Assembly (NCBI GenBank): GCA_002316675.1
Contig: DCDZ01000062.1
Span: 14,081 to 41,474 of the forward strand
Direction of reading: 5' to 3'
DNA length: 27,394 nucleotides
Source: Tyzzerella sp. UBA1042
GTDB lineage: Bacteria > Bacillota > Clostridia > Lachnospirales > Anaerotignaceae
In this document: positions 15,544-23,228 of the stretch, piece by piece
Layout of the letters: the number at the start of each line of letters is the position of its first letter
Position numbering within the stretch: position 1 is the stretch's first letter
Program-made: the position numbers and the translations under genes
The notes under the pieces: generated by a model
Databases searched by the model: none
What the model saw: only the letters and a program-made list of their open reading frames with translations
What the model was told of the DNA's origin: nothing

Positions 15544-18500
15544 TTACTCAAAGTAATACTCAACGGTATAGGTTATATTTGACTTGTTGTACATACAGTC
15601 ATGATTGGTATAGTAGTAAAACTCCAACTTAGAATACATCCCACTGCTTAGGTTTCTTGTAAAGGAGATACCATTGGTAGTGGTGCCGTAATCAAGCTGT
15701 TCCCACTGCTGTGTAAGCACATTATAGCCACGCACTCTGCCATAGTCGTTACCGCTATGACCACTGACCGCAGGCACATTAAATGTGTATTTTGTAATGG
15801 TTGCACCTTCGATGCCATTTTCGTTGATGGTAGAGTTAGGTCCTGTCAGCATCATTCCACCGCTGCCGTTACTATCCATTACGAAGAACACGATGGCTAC
15901 CCAAGGAGATTCTGCACCTGTGCTGTCTACTGCTTTTACTCGGATAGTATTTTTTCCCAAAGGATAGGTAGAGGTTTCATTCGGTCTGCCTTCCCATACA
16001 TAGGTAATGACATCGCCGTCTGCATCTGTGCTGCTCGCTGTGATGGTGAGTGGTGTACCCGGCACTACGCTGTTGCCACTTGGGGTTCTTGTAATCACAG
16101 GACGAGCGGGAGCAGAGTTTGCAACAGTAAAGCTTTTGCTTACCCATTCTGAGTAAGCTCCTGTGGAGTCCTTTGCTCGTACCTTTACGGTGTGAGTACC
16201 AATGGCATAGTAGCTGTCGACAGTTTTGTTCTCCCATTCCAAGGTGACGGCATCTCCATCGGCATCATTGCTTGCAGCAGAAATATCCACAAGGAACTTG
16301 CCATCCTTTGCGGTTCGGGTAGGTGTTGCAGTGAGGGTTGCTGTGGGAATGTTGCTCACAATGGTGAAGCTCTTGCTTACCCATTCTGAGTAAGCTCCGG
16401 CAGAGTCCTTTGCCCTTACTTTTACAGTGTGAGTTCCCACAGGATAATAGCCGTCCTCGGATTTGCCCTGCCATTCAAGTGTAGTTTTATGATCCTCGGC
16501 ATCGGTTGCAGTAGCAGAAATATTTACGAGAAATTTTCCGTCCTTGGCAGTTCTTGTGGGATTCACGGTAAAGCTGTCAATGGTAGGTGCTGTGTTTATT
16601 ACAGTGATATTTTGGGAATATCTGCACTCTCTGTCCAAGCTGTCGGTTGCAACTGCAGTTAAAACAAAATCACCTGTATCATGAATTTCAATGGTGCCAC
16701 CGTTTTTGGAAAGCTCACCCACATAGAAGCAAGTCTCACCGTTCTTGGTAAGCGTCCACTGAATTTCTGCCTTTTCAGTGTGTAAAGACTTGCTGATTTT
16801 CACCTCCAAAGGCTTTCCGTAATGCACACTATCTGGCATTGTAAAGGCAAAATCTACAATCGGCATAATGGTTATGCTTTCACTGTGGGAATAGCTTCTG
16901 CCAAGCAGATCCGTCATCTTGGCGGTCATTACATATTCACCATGAGAGGTAAAACGCACCTTTCCTCCCAATTTATTGAGTTCCCCCTCAATGACAGAGG
17001 AAATTGCAACGCTCTTGCCATCCTTTGTGATAGACCATTCCACAGGTAGGGTGTTGTTGTGACCGTTTGTCCTGACATCAATTTGGGTATCGGTGTAAGC
17101 AACCTTTGGCAAGGTGAAGCCAAGGGTTAGAACAGGAAGCATCTCCGTTTTGTTCTTAGGCTCAAAGAGAAAAACTCTGCCGGTTTCATCGGTGGTTCTT
17201 GCCACAAGCTCATAAATGCCTGCTCGCTTAAAGTGGATGTTACCACCCTCGTTGTTGAGTTTTCCTGTCACGAAGGTGTCCCAGTCCTGATAGCCAAAGC
17301 TGTTGTCCACAAGCCACTCCAAGGTCAAACCATCTAAGTCAGTAACAGTGGTGTATATTTTAACCTCGGTATCGGTATGAATGAGCTTTGGTTGTGTATA
17401 GGTGACAGTCGGAACGGGATATACTTTGAGCGCTTGCTCATAGGCATACTTTCTGCCACCATCATCGGTAAAGGAGCATTTCAGCACATATTCACCCTTG
17501 TACTTAAAACGGATGCTGCCACCATCATTGGTGAGTGTTCCTGTAATGGCGTCGGCAAGGGTGATTTCCTTGCCGTTCTTAGTTACTGTCCAAGCTGCAG
17601 TTTTCGCTCCGATTTCCGCAAGGGTTGTTTCTACCTTTACCGTATCATCGGTATGCAAAATAGAGGGGAGATAAAATCCAACAGCACCCAAAGGATAGAC
17701 AGTAATTTTTGTAGTATCAGTAAAAGCTCTGGCAGTCTTGTCTGTCAGGGTAACCGTCAGCTGATAGACACCTTTTTCCTTGAAGCGGATATTGCTGTCG
17801 GCGAGGCTTACATTGCCCTCAATTTGGCTTTCAAGCTCCACAGGAGTGCCATCCTTTGTCAGTGTCCAATGAGCTGTCAGCTCTTTGGCATTTTTGCTCT
17901 CTGTCTGTAAGGTAACCGTTTTATCCGTATGAGAAAGGTTCGGCAGTTTTAGCTTTACTTCAGCCACCGGATACACCACTACACTTTGGGAAACAGAGGT
18001 CACTTTTCCAAGGGTATCGGTAATGGCTGCCGTTAGGGTGTAACTGCCATGCTCCTTAAACTGAATGGTGCCGCCTGTGTTTCCAAGCTCGCCTGTAATG
18101 GCTTTGGTAAGATCGGAGGCTTCTCCGTCTTTGGTTACGGACCACACAACTTTACTTTCACCGAGATTTTCAGTTTTCAAATCTACCGCAAGGCTTGTGT
18201 CGGTGTGGGCTGTTTCGGGTAAAGTAAATTTCGCGGTTACCACCGGGTATACCGTAATGGTTTGGCAATGGGTAATTTCTCTGCCACGGCTGTTTTTAGC
18301 AACAGCGGTAATGGTGTATTTACCAATTTTCTTTACTTTCAGCGTACCGCCCTCTTTACTGAGTTCTCCCTCAAAGGCTGTGGCAAGCTCCACTGGGATT
18401 TCATCCCTCATCACACTCCAAGAAACAGCGCTTACATATTTGCTTGTGGGTGCAATTTTAATTTCATCGCCCACATAACAGTTTTCGGGAATGTTAAAGG

Positions 18501-19248
18501 AAAACTGGGGAGACGGAACATAGGAAGAACCACCACCGCCATTTCCACCACCCGAGGGTTTATCCTCCGGCTTGCTTACAGGTGGTTTTTGCCGTTCCTG
18601 TTCCAGTTTATCCTTGGCTTGTTCCTCTTTTACAAGCATTTCAAAGGCTTCGCCACGAGTAGCATTGCCATTTGGCTTTGCCGTTTTATCAGAGTAGCCT
18701 TTAATGATAAAGTATTTTTCACCAATACAGAGATACATCTGATCCTCTTTTTCGAGGAGACTGATGTCGGTAAAATCTAAGTCACAGAGACAATCTGCAC
18801 TATGGCGGTTATCGCCCAAGGCACGAACAAGCATTTTTACCATTTCTAAACGGGTGATTGGCTTATTGGGTGCAAACAGCTTGTTTTCATAATCATCTGC
18901 GACAATGATTTTTTGTTCCACCAGATAGAGGATGCTTTGCTCCGCCCAATGTCCATCTATATCAGTGAACAGATTGTTCGTTTCGGTTACTTCAATATTT
19001 TTAGTCATAGTTTTTGCAAGCAGTGTTGCGAATTCAGCCCTTGTGATGATTTCATCGGGATGACAAAGACCATCGGGAAATCCTGCGATAATACCCTGTT
19101 CTGTGAGTGTTTTGATTGCTTCTTCTGCCCAGTGTCCTTTGGCGTCCTCAAAGTATCGGTGGACAGCATAAGCACTGCCACCAAATACAGAGAGAACAAG
19201 GCAAAGGATTAAGAGCAAAGAAGCTGATTTTTTCAGTTTCTCTTTCAT
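15544..19248 (-). CDS. Giant S-layer-anchored surface protein: SLH domains plus Ig-like repeats
   Basis: A 1234-residue secreted protein. Order: signal peptide (cleavage near AYA); three SLH domains (about 30-80, 90-145, 155-210; FEDAKGHWAEEAIKTL and FTDIDGHWAEQSI are clear) that hold proteins to pyruvylated wall polymers; a Pro/Gly-rich linker; seven Ig-like repeats of about 90 residues, each with a HTDT-type start, a GGxIxFK core and ITVYPV end; three repeats of about 79 residues with DADGD and GTHTVKVRAKDS (cadherin/PKD-like, possibly Ca-binding); and a C-terminal domain of about 100 residues rich in aromatic residues. It lies between the pilin candidate and the prepilin peptidase, with no internal terminator. 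A wall-bound adhesin that holds mating cells together is the likely role. GGAGG precedes the ATG. Confidence 0.88.
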   Translation of the reverse strand: MKEKLKKSASLLLILCLVLSVFGGSAYAVHRYFEDAKGHWAEEAIKTLTEQGIIAGFPDGLCHPDEIITRAEFATLLAKTMTKNIEVTETNNLFTDIDGHWAEQSILYLVEQKIIVADDYENKLFAPNKPITRLEMVKMLVRALGDNRHSADCLCDLDFTDISLLEKEDQMYLCIGEKYFIIKGYSDKTAKPNGNATRGEAFEMLVKEEQAKDKLEQERQKPPVSKPEDKPSGGGNGGGGSSYVPSPQFSFNIPENCYVGDEIKIAPTSKYVSAVSWSVMRDEIPVELATAFEGELSKEGGTLKVKKIGKYTITAVAKNSRGREITHCQTITVYPVVTAKFTLPETAHTDTSLAVDLKTENLGESKVVWSVTKDGEASDLTKAITGELGNTGGTIQFKEHGSYTLTAAITDTLGKVTSVSQSVVVYPVAEVKLKLPNLSHTDKTVTLQTESKNAKELTAHWTLTKDGTPVELESQIEGNVSLADSNIRFKEKGVYQLTVTLTDKTARAFTDTTKITVYPLGAVGFYLPSILHTDDTVKVETTLAEIGAKTAAWTVTKNGKEITLADAITGTLTNDGGSIRFKYKGEYVLKCSFTDDGGRKYAYEQALKVYPVPTVTYTQPKLIHTDTEVKIYTTVTDLDGLTLEWLVDNSFGYQDWDTFVTGKLNNEGGNIHFKRAGIYELVARTTDETGRVFLFEPKNKTEMLPVLTLGFTLPKVAYTDTQIDVRTNGHNNTLPVEWSITKDGKSVAISSVIEGELNKLGGKVRFTSHGEYVMTAKMTDLLGRSYSHSESITIMPIVDFAFTMPDSVHYGKPLEVKISKSLHTEKAEIQWTLTKNGETCFYVGELSKNGGTIEIHDTGDFVLTAVATDSLDRECRYSQNITVINTAPTIDSFTVNPTRTAKDGKFLVNISATATDAEDHKTTLEWQGKSEDGYYPVGTHTVKVRAKDSAGAYSEWVSKSFTIVSNIPTATLTATPTRTAKDGKFLVDISAASNDADGDAVTLEWENKTVDSYYAIGTHTVKVRAKDSTGAYSEWVSKSFTVANSAPARPVITRTPSGNSVVPGTPLTITASSTDADGDVITYVWEGRPNETSTYPLGKNTIRVKAVDSTGAESPWVAIVFFVMDSNGSGGMMLTGPNSTINENGIEGATITKYTFNVPAVSGHSGNDYGRVRGYNVLTQQWEQLDYGTTTNGISFTRNLSSGMYSKLEFYYYTNHDCMYNKSNITYTVEYYFE
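15880..16590 (-). repeat. Tandem 237-nt coding repeats in the SLH surface protein gene
   Basis: Three consecutive units encode the 79-residue PKD/cadherin-like repeats. The same 20 bases beginning ACCCATTCTGAG occur at 16142-16161 and 16379-16398, exactly 237 nt apart, and long stretches around them match. The third unit (leftmost) is more diverged. Such DNA can change copy number by recombination. Confidence 0.8.
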
Positions 19249-19260
19249 GCTCTGCCTCCA

Positions 19261-19533
19261 TTAACCCTTATAGTTGAACATTTCCTGAATCTTGCTCTTG
19301 AGCGTAGGCATAACCACATCTCCGAACAATGCATAAAGACCTGCAAGAAGCAGACCTCCCAAAACCACGGCAATTAGGATTTTTACAGCACTATCGATAT
19401 AGTTTTCACCGCTGTTGTTCCCTACCGCAAGGCGCATTTTGTTCTTCTGAAACATAAGGAAGGTGCTTGCCTTCACTGCCATATTACCTAATGCATTCTT
19501 TGCCTTGGTAATCATGTTCTTAATCATTTTCAT
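19261..19533 (-). CDS. DUF6133 family, candidate major Flp-like pilin
   Basis: A 90-residue protein with a long basic leader of about 41 residues, then NNSG and ENYIDSAVKI leading into a hydrophobic helix (about 50-70) and a short C-terminal tail ending QEMFNYKG. I recall this as DUF6133. Small size, one hydrophobic helix and an acidic residue at +5 after a Gly are Flp-pilin features, and the same NNxGExYID motif occurs in the DUF4320 protein of the locus. It is the first gene of the pilus block, with GGAGG 9 nt upstream, directly before the SLH protein gene. The pilin role is inferred. Confidence 0.72.
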   Translation of the reverse strand: MKMIKNMITKAKNALGNMAVKASTFLMFQKNKMRLAVGNNSGENYIDSAVKILIAVVLGGLLLAGLYALFGDVVMPTLKSKIQEMFNYKG

Positions 19534-19582
19534 GGTGTTTTTCCTCCAAAAGTTTAATTGTTTATGATTTGTCTAAGTGGGG

Positions 19583-19645
19583 TTACATTGACATTACAGG
19601 TTCATTTGACTGCTCCTGTTCAGGAGTTTCTGCCATTTCGAGCTT
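19583..19645 (-). other. In-frame continuation after the spoVG stop codon
   Basis: Directly after the TAA stop of spoVG (19648-19646) the same frame stays open for 20 codons, reading KLEMAETPEQ... and ending in PVMSM before a second TAA. The peptide has the polar linker and Met-rich end seen on neighbouring accessory proteins, so it is probably the original C-terminus. Confidence 0.55.
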
Positions 19646-19906
19646 TTACTCATAGGCAGAAATTACTGCATTATTAAGGGCAGCACGGCTTTCCTTGCTA
19701 ATAGGAAAGAAGATGTCATCATACTCGCCCTTATGGTTTTTCACGCTGGGCATCGCCACAAAAAGTCCTTTGTTCCCCCCAATGATACGAAGGTTCTTGA
19801 CAGCAAAGGCACTGCCGATATTTACCGAAGCGTATGCCTTGACATTTGCGCTATTTTTAACGGGAGTTACTCTCACATCAAGCTCAAAATTGTTGTTGTG
19901 TTTCAT
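19646..19906 (-). CDS. spoVG: SpoVG family nucleic-acid-binding regulator, probably truncated by a stop
   Basis: An 86-residue SpoVG protein. DVRVTPVKN, KAYASVNIGSAFAVKNLRI, GLFVAMPS and GEYDDIFFPI are the family hallmarks. Chromosomal SpoVG binds DNA and RNA and affects sporulation and surface-gene expression; copies on mobile elements probably regulate element genes. AGGAGG precedes the ATG. The core domain is complete, but the frame continues for 20 codons after the TAA, which suggests loss of a tail. It lies between the YodL-domain gene and the pilus block, where it could regulate the latter (inference). Confidence 0.9.
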   Translation of the reverse strand: MKHNNNFELDVRVTPVKNSANVKAYASVNIGSAFAVKNLRIIGGNKGLFVAMPSVKNHKGEYDDIFFPISKESRAALNNAVISAYE

Positions 19907-19921
19907 TTAATACCTCCTGAT

Positions 19922-20485
19922 TTAAAGTTCCATTTTCATATCAAAGCCTTGTGCCTGCTCTGACGGCTCAAAGCTGATTTCCTTAAACCCAAACCGATCC
20001 ACATAGTGAAACTCACTGCCGTTCTCGTCATAAATCTCCACTACGTCGGACATAGACAGTGAGTGACCGTGATAACCTTTAGGGTGATTAAGGTTGCATA
20101 TCTCATAGATCATGTCGAGGTTGTTAGTGGGTAGACTTCCGTCAAAGACCACTTCAAAGCTGTTTTTATTTGGTTCGCCAAACCTCTCCTTAAACTCATC
20201 AAATGAGATAAATCGCATAGAAAAGTCCGAATCGGCTTTTAGTTGCCAAATTCGGACATTCTTTAGAGTTTCTTCACTTTTCATAAACTGGGACACATCC
20301 TCCTTTTGGGCAAGCACCTCGAAAATACCATCAGAAAAGCAAGGCTCCAATCTCTTTTCCTTGCACCAGTCTTTCAGTTCATCACAGAGAAACGAGCTGT
20401 CGAGATTTGCCTTGCCATCCTTTAGGTAGCCTGTCGGTGTGCCATAGTAATAGATAATGCTGTTTTTGAGTTTTACGCTCTCCAT
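19922..20485 (-). CDS. YodL-domain accessory protein
   Basis: A 187-residue protein. The C-terminal half (FDGSLPTNNLDMIYEICN, then NHPKGYHGHSLSMSDVVEI) matches the YodL-like domain (PF14191), which is widespread in clostridial mobile elements and has no firm function. The N-terminal half is unassigned. The ATG at 20485 is chosen because GGAGG lies 5 nt before it; a TTG four codons upstream overlaps that site. It ends FDMKMEL, a Met-rich tail like that of its neighbours. It lies 13 nt after the DUF3849 gene in the same transcript. Confidence 0.78.
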   Translation of the reverse strand: MESVKLKNSIIYYYGTPTGYLKDGKANLDSSFLCDELKDWCKEKRLEPCFSDGIFEVLAQKEDVSQFMKSEETLKNVRIWQLKADSDFSMRFISFDEFKERFGEPNKNSFEVVFDGSLPTNNLDMIYEICNLNHPKGYHGHSLSMSDVVEIYDENGSEFHYVDRFGFKEISFEPSEQAQGFDMKMEL

Positions 20486-20498
20486 GATGTCCTCCAAT

Positions 20499-21230
20499 CT
20501 ACTTCATTTCAATTCCTCCCATGGCAGGAGAGGACTGCAGAGGCTCTGTCATCGCCTGTACCTTTTCTCTTGCCCAATCCGGCATAAATTCCTCTCTCAG
20601 CTCACCGATGAAATCACTGCGGTCATACTGACACTTTTCACCATCCGAAAGAAATCTGCCGAACACCTTTCTGCCACTTGCTGTGGGACTGCAGCCAAAG
20701 CCATGCTCACACAAAACAAGCTGATCCTTGGGGTTTTTGTACTCATCTTTTAAGCACTTGGGATTTAGCACCATAACCTTTCCGGTGTAATCAAGATGTG
20801 TCTTATCATTGCAGTGGGTGGGATTCCAAAGGTTTAGACTGTCATATTCTTTTCTCGCAAGATTTGCAAAACCATCAAGTACAGCAGGGTGGCTTGTAAC
20901 CATAAATTCATAATTACGGTTGTTGGCTTTGCTTTTGGGGATAAAAAATCCCTTTGCCCATTCCTTGTTATCCCTTGAAAATCTGCCGTCATGTTCAAAC
21001 TGCTGCAGAGTATTGGCAAGCACAAAGTTCACTCGGTCATAGCCAAACTCGGCAATGACAGGCTTTGCCACATCGTGATTTAAGTGCATTCCATCGAAGT
21101 TTTGGTTAATTGCTTCTTTTATGGCATTTGCACAGCGGACATTCTCTTTGAATGACTCTCGGTATTGCGTAAGTTCTCCGTTTCGCTTGGCTTCAAGCAA
21201 GCTGTATGGGTAAACATATTTTTTATCCAT
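20499..21230 (-). CDS. DUF3849 domain protein
   Basis: A 243-residue soluble protein. The N-terminus VYPYSLLEAKRNGELTQYRE and the segment FGYDRVNFVLANTLQQ match DUF3849 (PF12960) as I recall it, a family of clostridial and phage-like elements with no known function. A stretch with His and Cys (CEHGFGCSP) could bind metal. It ends PAMGGIEMK, another Met-rich tail. Its ATG overlaps the stop of the Cys-cluster gene (TAATG), with GAGGTG upstream, so the two are coupled. Confidence 0.78.
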   Translation of the reverse strand: MDKKYVYPYSLLEAKRNGELTQYRESFKENVRCANAIKEAINQNFDGMHLNHDVAKPVIAEFGYDRVNFVLANTLQQFEHDGRFSRDNKEWAKGFFIPKSKANNRNYEFMVTSHPAVLDGFANLARKEYDSLNLWNPTHCNDKTHLDYTGKVMVLNPKCLKDEYKNPKDQLVLCEHGFGCSPTASGRKVFGRFLSDGEKCQYDRSDFIGELREEFMPDWAREKVQAMTEPLQSSPAMGGIEMK

Positions 21231-21703
21231 TAAAGCACCTCGTTTTCAATAAGGAGCGCATCAAGTTCGCCAAGGCAAATGCCATAATCTGAAAAGGTAG
21301 CAAGCAAATGCGGAGGAACATCTGAGATGTCATAGTCATACTCAGCCGGTTCAATGTGAACCACACCACCATCTTCTTCTACAAAGGCGGCAAGTTTTGT
21401 TCCACTGGGAATACTTGCAATTTCAAGCACTTCATCCGGCAAGTGAATAGGCTCAAAGTCCAAGTCATCACAGTGGTCACAGCCATCACACTCGCCACAG
21501 CATTCTGCCAAGCCATCAATAAGGCTATATAGCAGAGTGGACATGGAATCAATGGTTTTAACTACATCCATTGCTGTCATTTTGGCTTTTGTGAGGACGA
21601 TAAGGTGGTCGGTGGCAACAAGCTTTACATTGTCGCCAAGCTCTGCCTTTTCAATGATTTCGTTTTCTACCAAAAGACCGTTGTTCTGCTTTGTGTTTTT
21701 CAT
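21230..21703 (-). CDS. Small acidic protein with AbrB-like N-terminus and Cys cluster
   Basis: A 157-residue protein I cannot name. The N-terminal part (VENEIIEKAELGDNVKLV) resembles a swapped-hairpin AbrB segment. A central cluster has Cys at 68, 69, 72, 75 and 78 with a nearby His and Asp (CCGECDGCDHC), which looks like a metal-binding site. The C-terminal half is very acidic. AGAGAGG precedes the ATG. It follows the orphan methylase gene by 15 nt and is coupled to DUF3849. A regulator or a small metal-binding accessory protein are both possible. Confidence 0.6.
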   Translation of the reverse strand: MKNTKQNNGLLVENEIIEKAELGDNVKLVATDHLIVLTKAKMTAMDVVKTIDSMSTLLYSLIDGLAECCGECDGCDHCDDLDFEPIHLPDEVLEIASIPSGTKLAAFVEEDGGVVHIEPAEYDYDISDVPPHLLATFSDYGICLGELDALLIENEVL

Positions 21704-21718
21704 AATAAAATACCTCTC

Positions 21719-22705
21719 TTATTTGTATATTTTCAAAGCCTTCGCAGGCGAATGAATGAGCTTGTAATCTCCCTCTGTCCAAAAGTTTAGGAAAGAGAAG
21801 AGATTCATCTGATGGTTTTTCTGCTGTAAAAATGGTCTGGGATCGTAGTTGGTCATAATGAGTTCTTCATAAACCTCGCCCTCCTTGTGGGACATAGAGT
21901 TGGCTCTTGTGGTGTAGAAGATATAGAAATCCTGATACAGCTCTACAATTTCGGGGGAATTATTATAGCTGACCATCACATAACCCTCGGCTTTTGCCAA
22001 AACATCGTGCAAGCGGATATGATCCTCTTTTCCAAATGGTACAGGGGTTTTGTAAAACCCTTCAGCTTGATAGTAGGGAGGATCGCAGTAGATGAAGCCA
22101 TTTGATCTGTCATATTGCTTGATGAGCGCTTCAAAGTCCTTGTTCTCAATGGTGATGTCAGCAAACTTTTTGCTGAAGTTCCACAGGTCCACAAAGAACC
22201 TACGAACATCGCATTTCTTGCCACCAAAGGTTTCGCCGTTGGCATTAAAACTGTATCGCAATAGCTTATAGTAGGAGGCGGCTTTCTTCACATCCTTTTC
22301 CTCAGCAGTTTTTAAGAGCAGTTTTTTTGCTTCATCGGCATTGGGTGGGGAGAGCATAATCTCGGTAAGCTCCAGTTCCTTTTGCAAATCGGCATCGCTA
22401 AACTCTTCTTTTTCAACGAATTTTTTATACATCTCAAAGTCATCACGGGCATTGAGAGTGAGAAAGCCGATTTCATGAATCAGAGCTAAGGGCTTATCTC
22501 TGGCACACCGCATAAGGTTTACGAGATTTGCGTTAAAATCGTTATATACCTTGAGTGTACTTGGGGGACAGTCGAGGTTTAAAGTAACCGTTCCACTGCC
22601 CCCAAAGACATCCACGCTGCGTTCATACCTCGGTGGTGCAAGTAGGTTAATCAGCCACATGAGCTTTGCTTTTCCACCCACCCAGCTGATAATACTTTTA
22701 ATCAA
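21719..22705 (-). CDS. Orphan D12-class (Dam-like) DNA adenine methylase
   Basis: A 328-residue N6-adenine methyltransferase. SWVGGKAKL (7-15), the AdoMet loop DVFGGSGTV (32-40) and the catalytic DPPY (208-211) are in D12-class order. No endonuclease lies beside it, so it is an orphan; orphan methylases on mobile elements protect DNA from host restriction or mark it for regulation. It is only distantly similar to the plus-strand R-M methylase. The start is TTG with GAGGTG 8-9 nt upstream, since no ATG fits the N-terminal motif. Downstream genes of the accessory block follow closely. Confidence 0.87.
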   Translation of the reverse strand: MIKSIISWVGGKAKLMWLINLLAPPRYERSVDVFGGSGTVTLNLDCPPSTLKVYNDFNANLVNLMRCARDKPLALIHEIGFLTLNARDDFEMYKKFVEKEEFSDADLQKELELTEIMLSPPNADEAKKLLLKTAEEKDVKKAASYYKLLRYSFNANGETFGGKKCDVRRFFVDLWNFSKKFADITIENKDFEALIKQYDRSNGFIYCDPPYYQAEGFYKTPVPFGKEDHIRLHDVLAKAEGYVMVSYNNSPEIVELYQDFYIFYTTRANSMSHKEGEVYEELIMTNYDPRPFLQQKNHQMNLFSFLNFWTEGDYKLIHSPAKALKIYK

Positions 22706-22738
22706 ATAGTGGTCACCTCACTTTCGTGGAAATAAAAA

Positions 22739-22781
22739 AAGTCCGATTGTTTCTGAATAAAAATCAGTAACAATCGGACTT
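22739..22781 (-). terminator. Strong intrinsic terminator
   Basis: A perfect 13-bp stem AAGTCCGATTGTT/AACAATCGGACTT, extended by CTGA/TCAG after one mismatch, followed on the minus strand by seven T. It overlaps the stop codon of the HTH gene and separates it from the orphan methylase gene. Confidence 0.9.
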
Positions 22782-23130
22782 AATGGATAGTAGTGTTTTC
22801 TTTTTCTGTAATAGACATCTGTATATTTTCATTAAAAAGGTCTTGAGATTTAATAAGTCCGTTTCGAGCTTTGATGATGTTCATAGCTCGGCTATATAAG
22901 TGTCCAATGCTGTGTTTAAGCTCCAATTCTGTTTCGGCATAATAATATCCGGCAGAATCACTGCAAATCGGATTTCCCTCGCAACGAAGCATATTTACAA
23001 GCTGCCGTACTGTACTGCCGGTAATTCCAAACAATCGTTCAAGTTCTTTGCTTGTAACAGCATTTCGCTGTCCGCAATGACCAAAACTGAGATATTGTAA
23101 AAATGCTTTTTTAATATTCTTTTCTTCCAT
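22780..23130 (-). CDS. Small winged-helix DNA-binding protein
   Basis: A 116-residue protein. Residues about 19-65 (VTSKELERLFGITGSTVRQL, then a GYYYAET wing-like turn) form a clear winged helix; the C-terminal helices may dimerise. The ATG at 23130 is preceded by AAGGTGGTGAACGG; an upstream start at 23172 would put coding sequence into the preceding terminator. It stands alone between two strong terminators, so it has its own promoter and is probably a regulator. Confidence 0.7.
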   Translation of the reverse strand: MEEKNIKKAFLQYLSFGHCGQRNAVTSKELERLFGITGSTVRQLVNMLRCEGNPICSDSAGYYYAETELELKHSIGHLYSRAMNIIKARNGLIKSQDLFNENIQMSITEKENTTIH

Positions 23131-23159
23131 CCGTTCACCACCTTCTTGGGAAAACAAAA

Positions 23160-23201
23160 AAGGCCGCCCCATCAGTGCATCTGCACCAATAGGACGGCCT
23201 T
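23160..23201 (-). terminator. Intrinsic terminator after the ArdA-like operon
   Basis: On the minus strand AAGGCCGTCC pairs with GGGCGGCCTT (one G-U pair) with an inner GTGCA/TGCAC hairpin, followed by six T. It lies 28 nt past the ArdA-like gene. Confidence 0.88.
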
Positions 23202-23228
23202 CGTTTCAATATTTAATTTTTCAGTCGG

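Noticed and set aside
17377..17910. 177-codon plus-strand frame
   Set aside because: Antisense to the SLH protein repeats; its length follows from the repeat composition.
15880..18500. Repeated DNA as a possible CRISPR array
   Set aside because: The repeats are long, in frame and encode Ig/PKD-like units; there are no short repeats with unique spacers and no cas genes.
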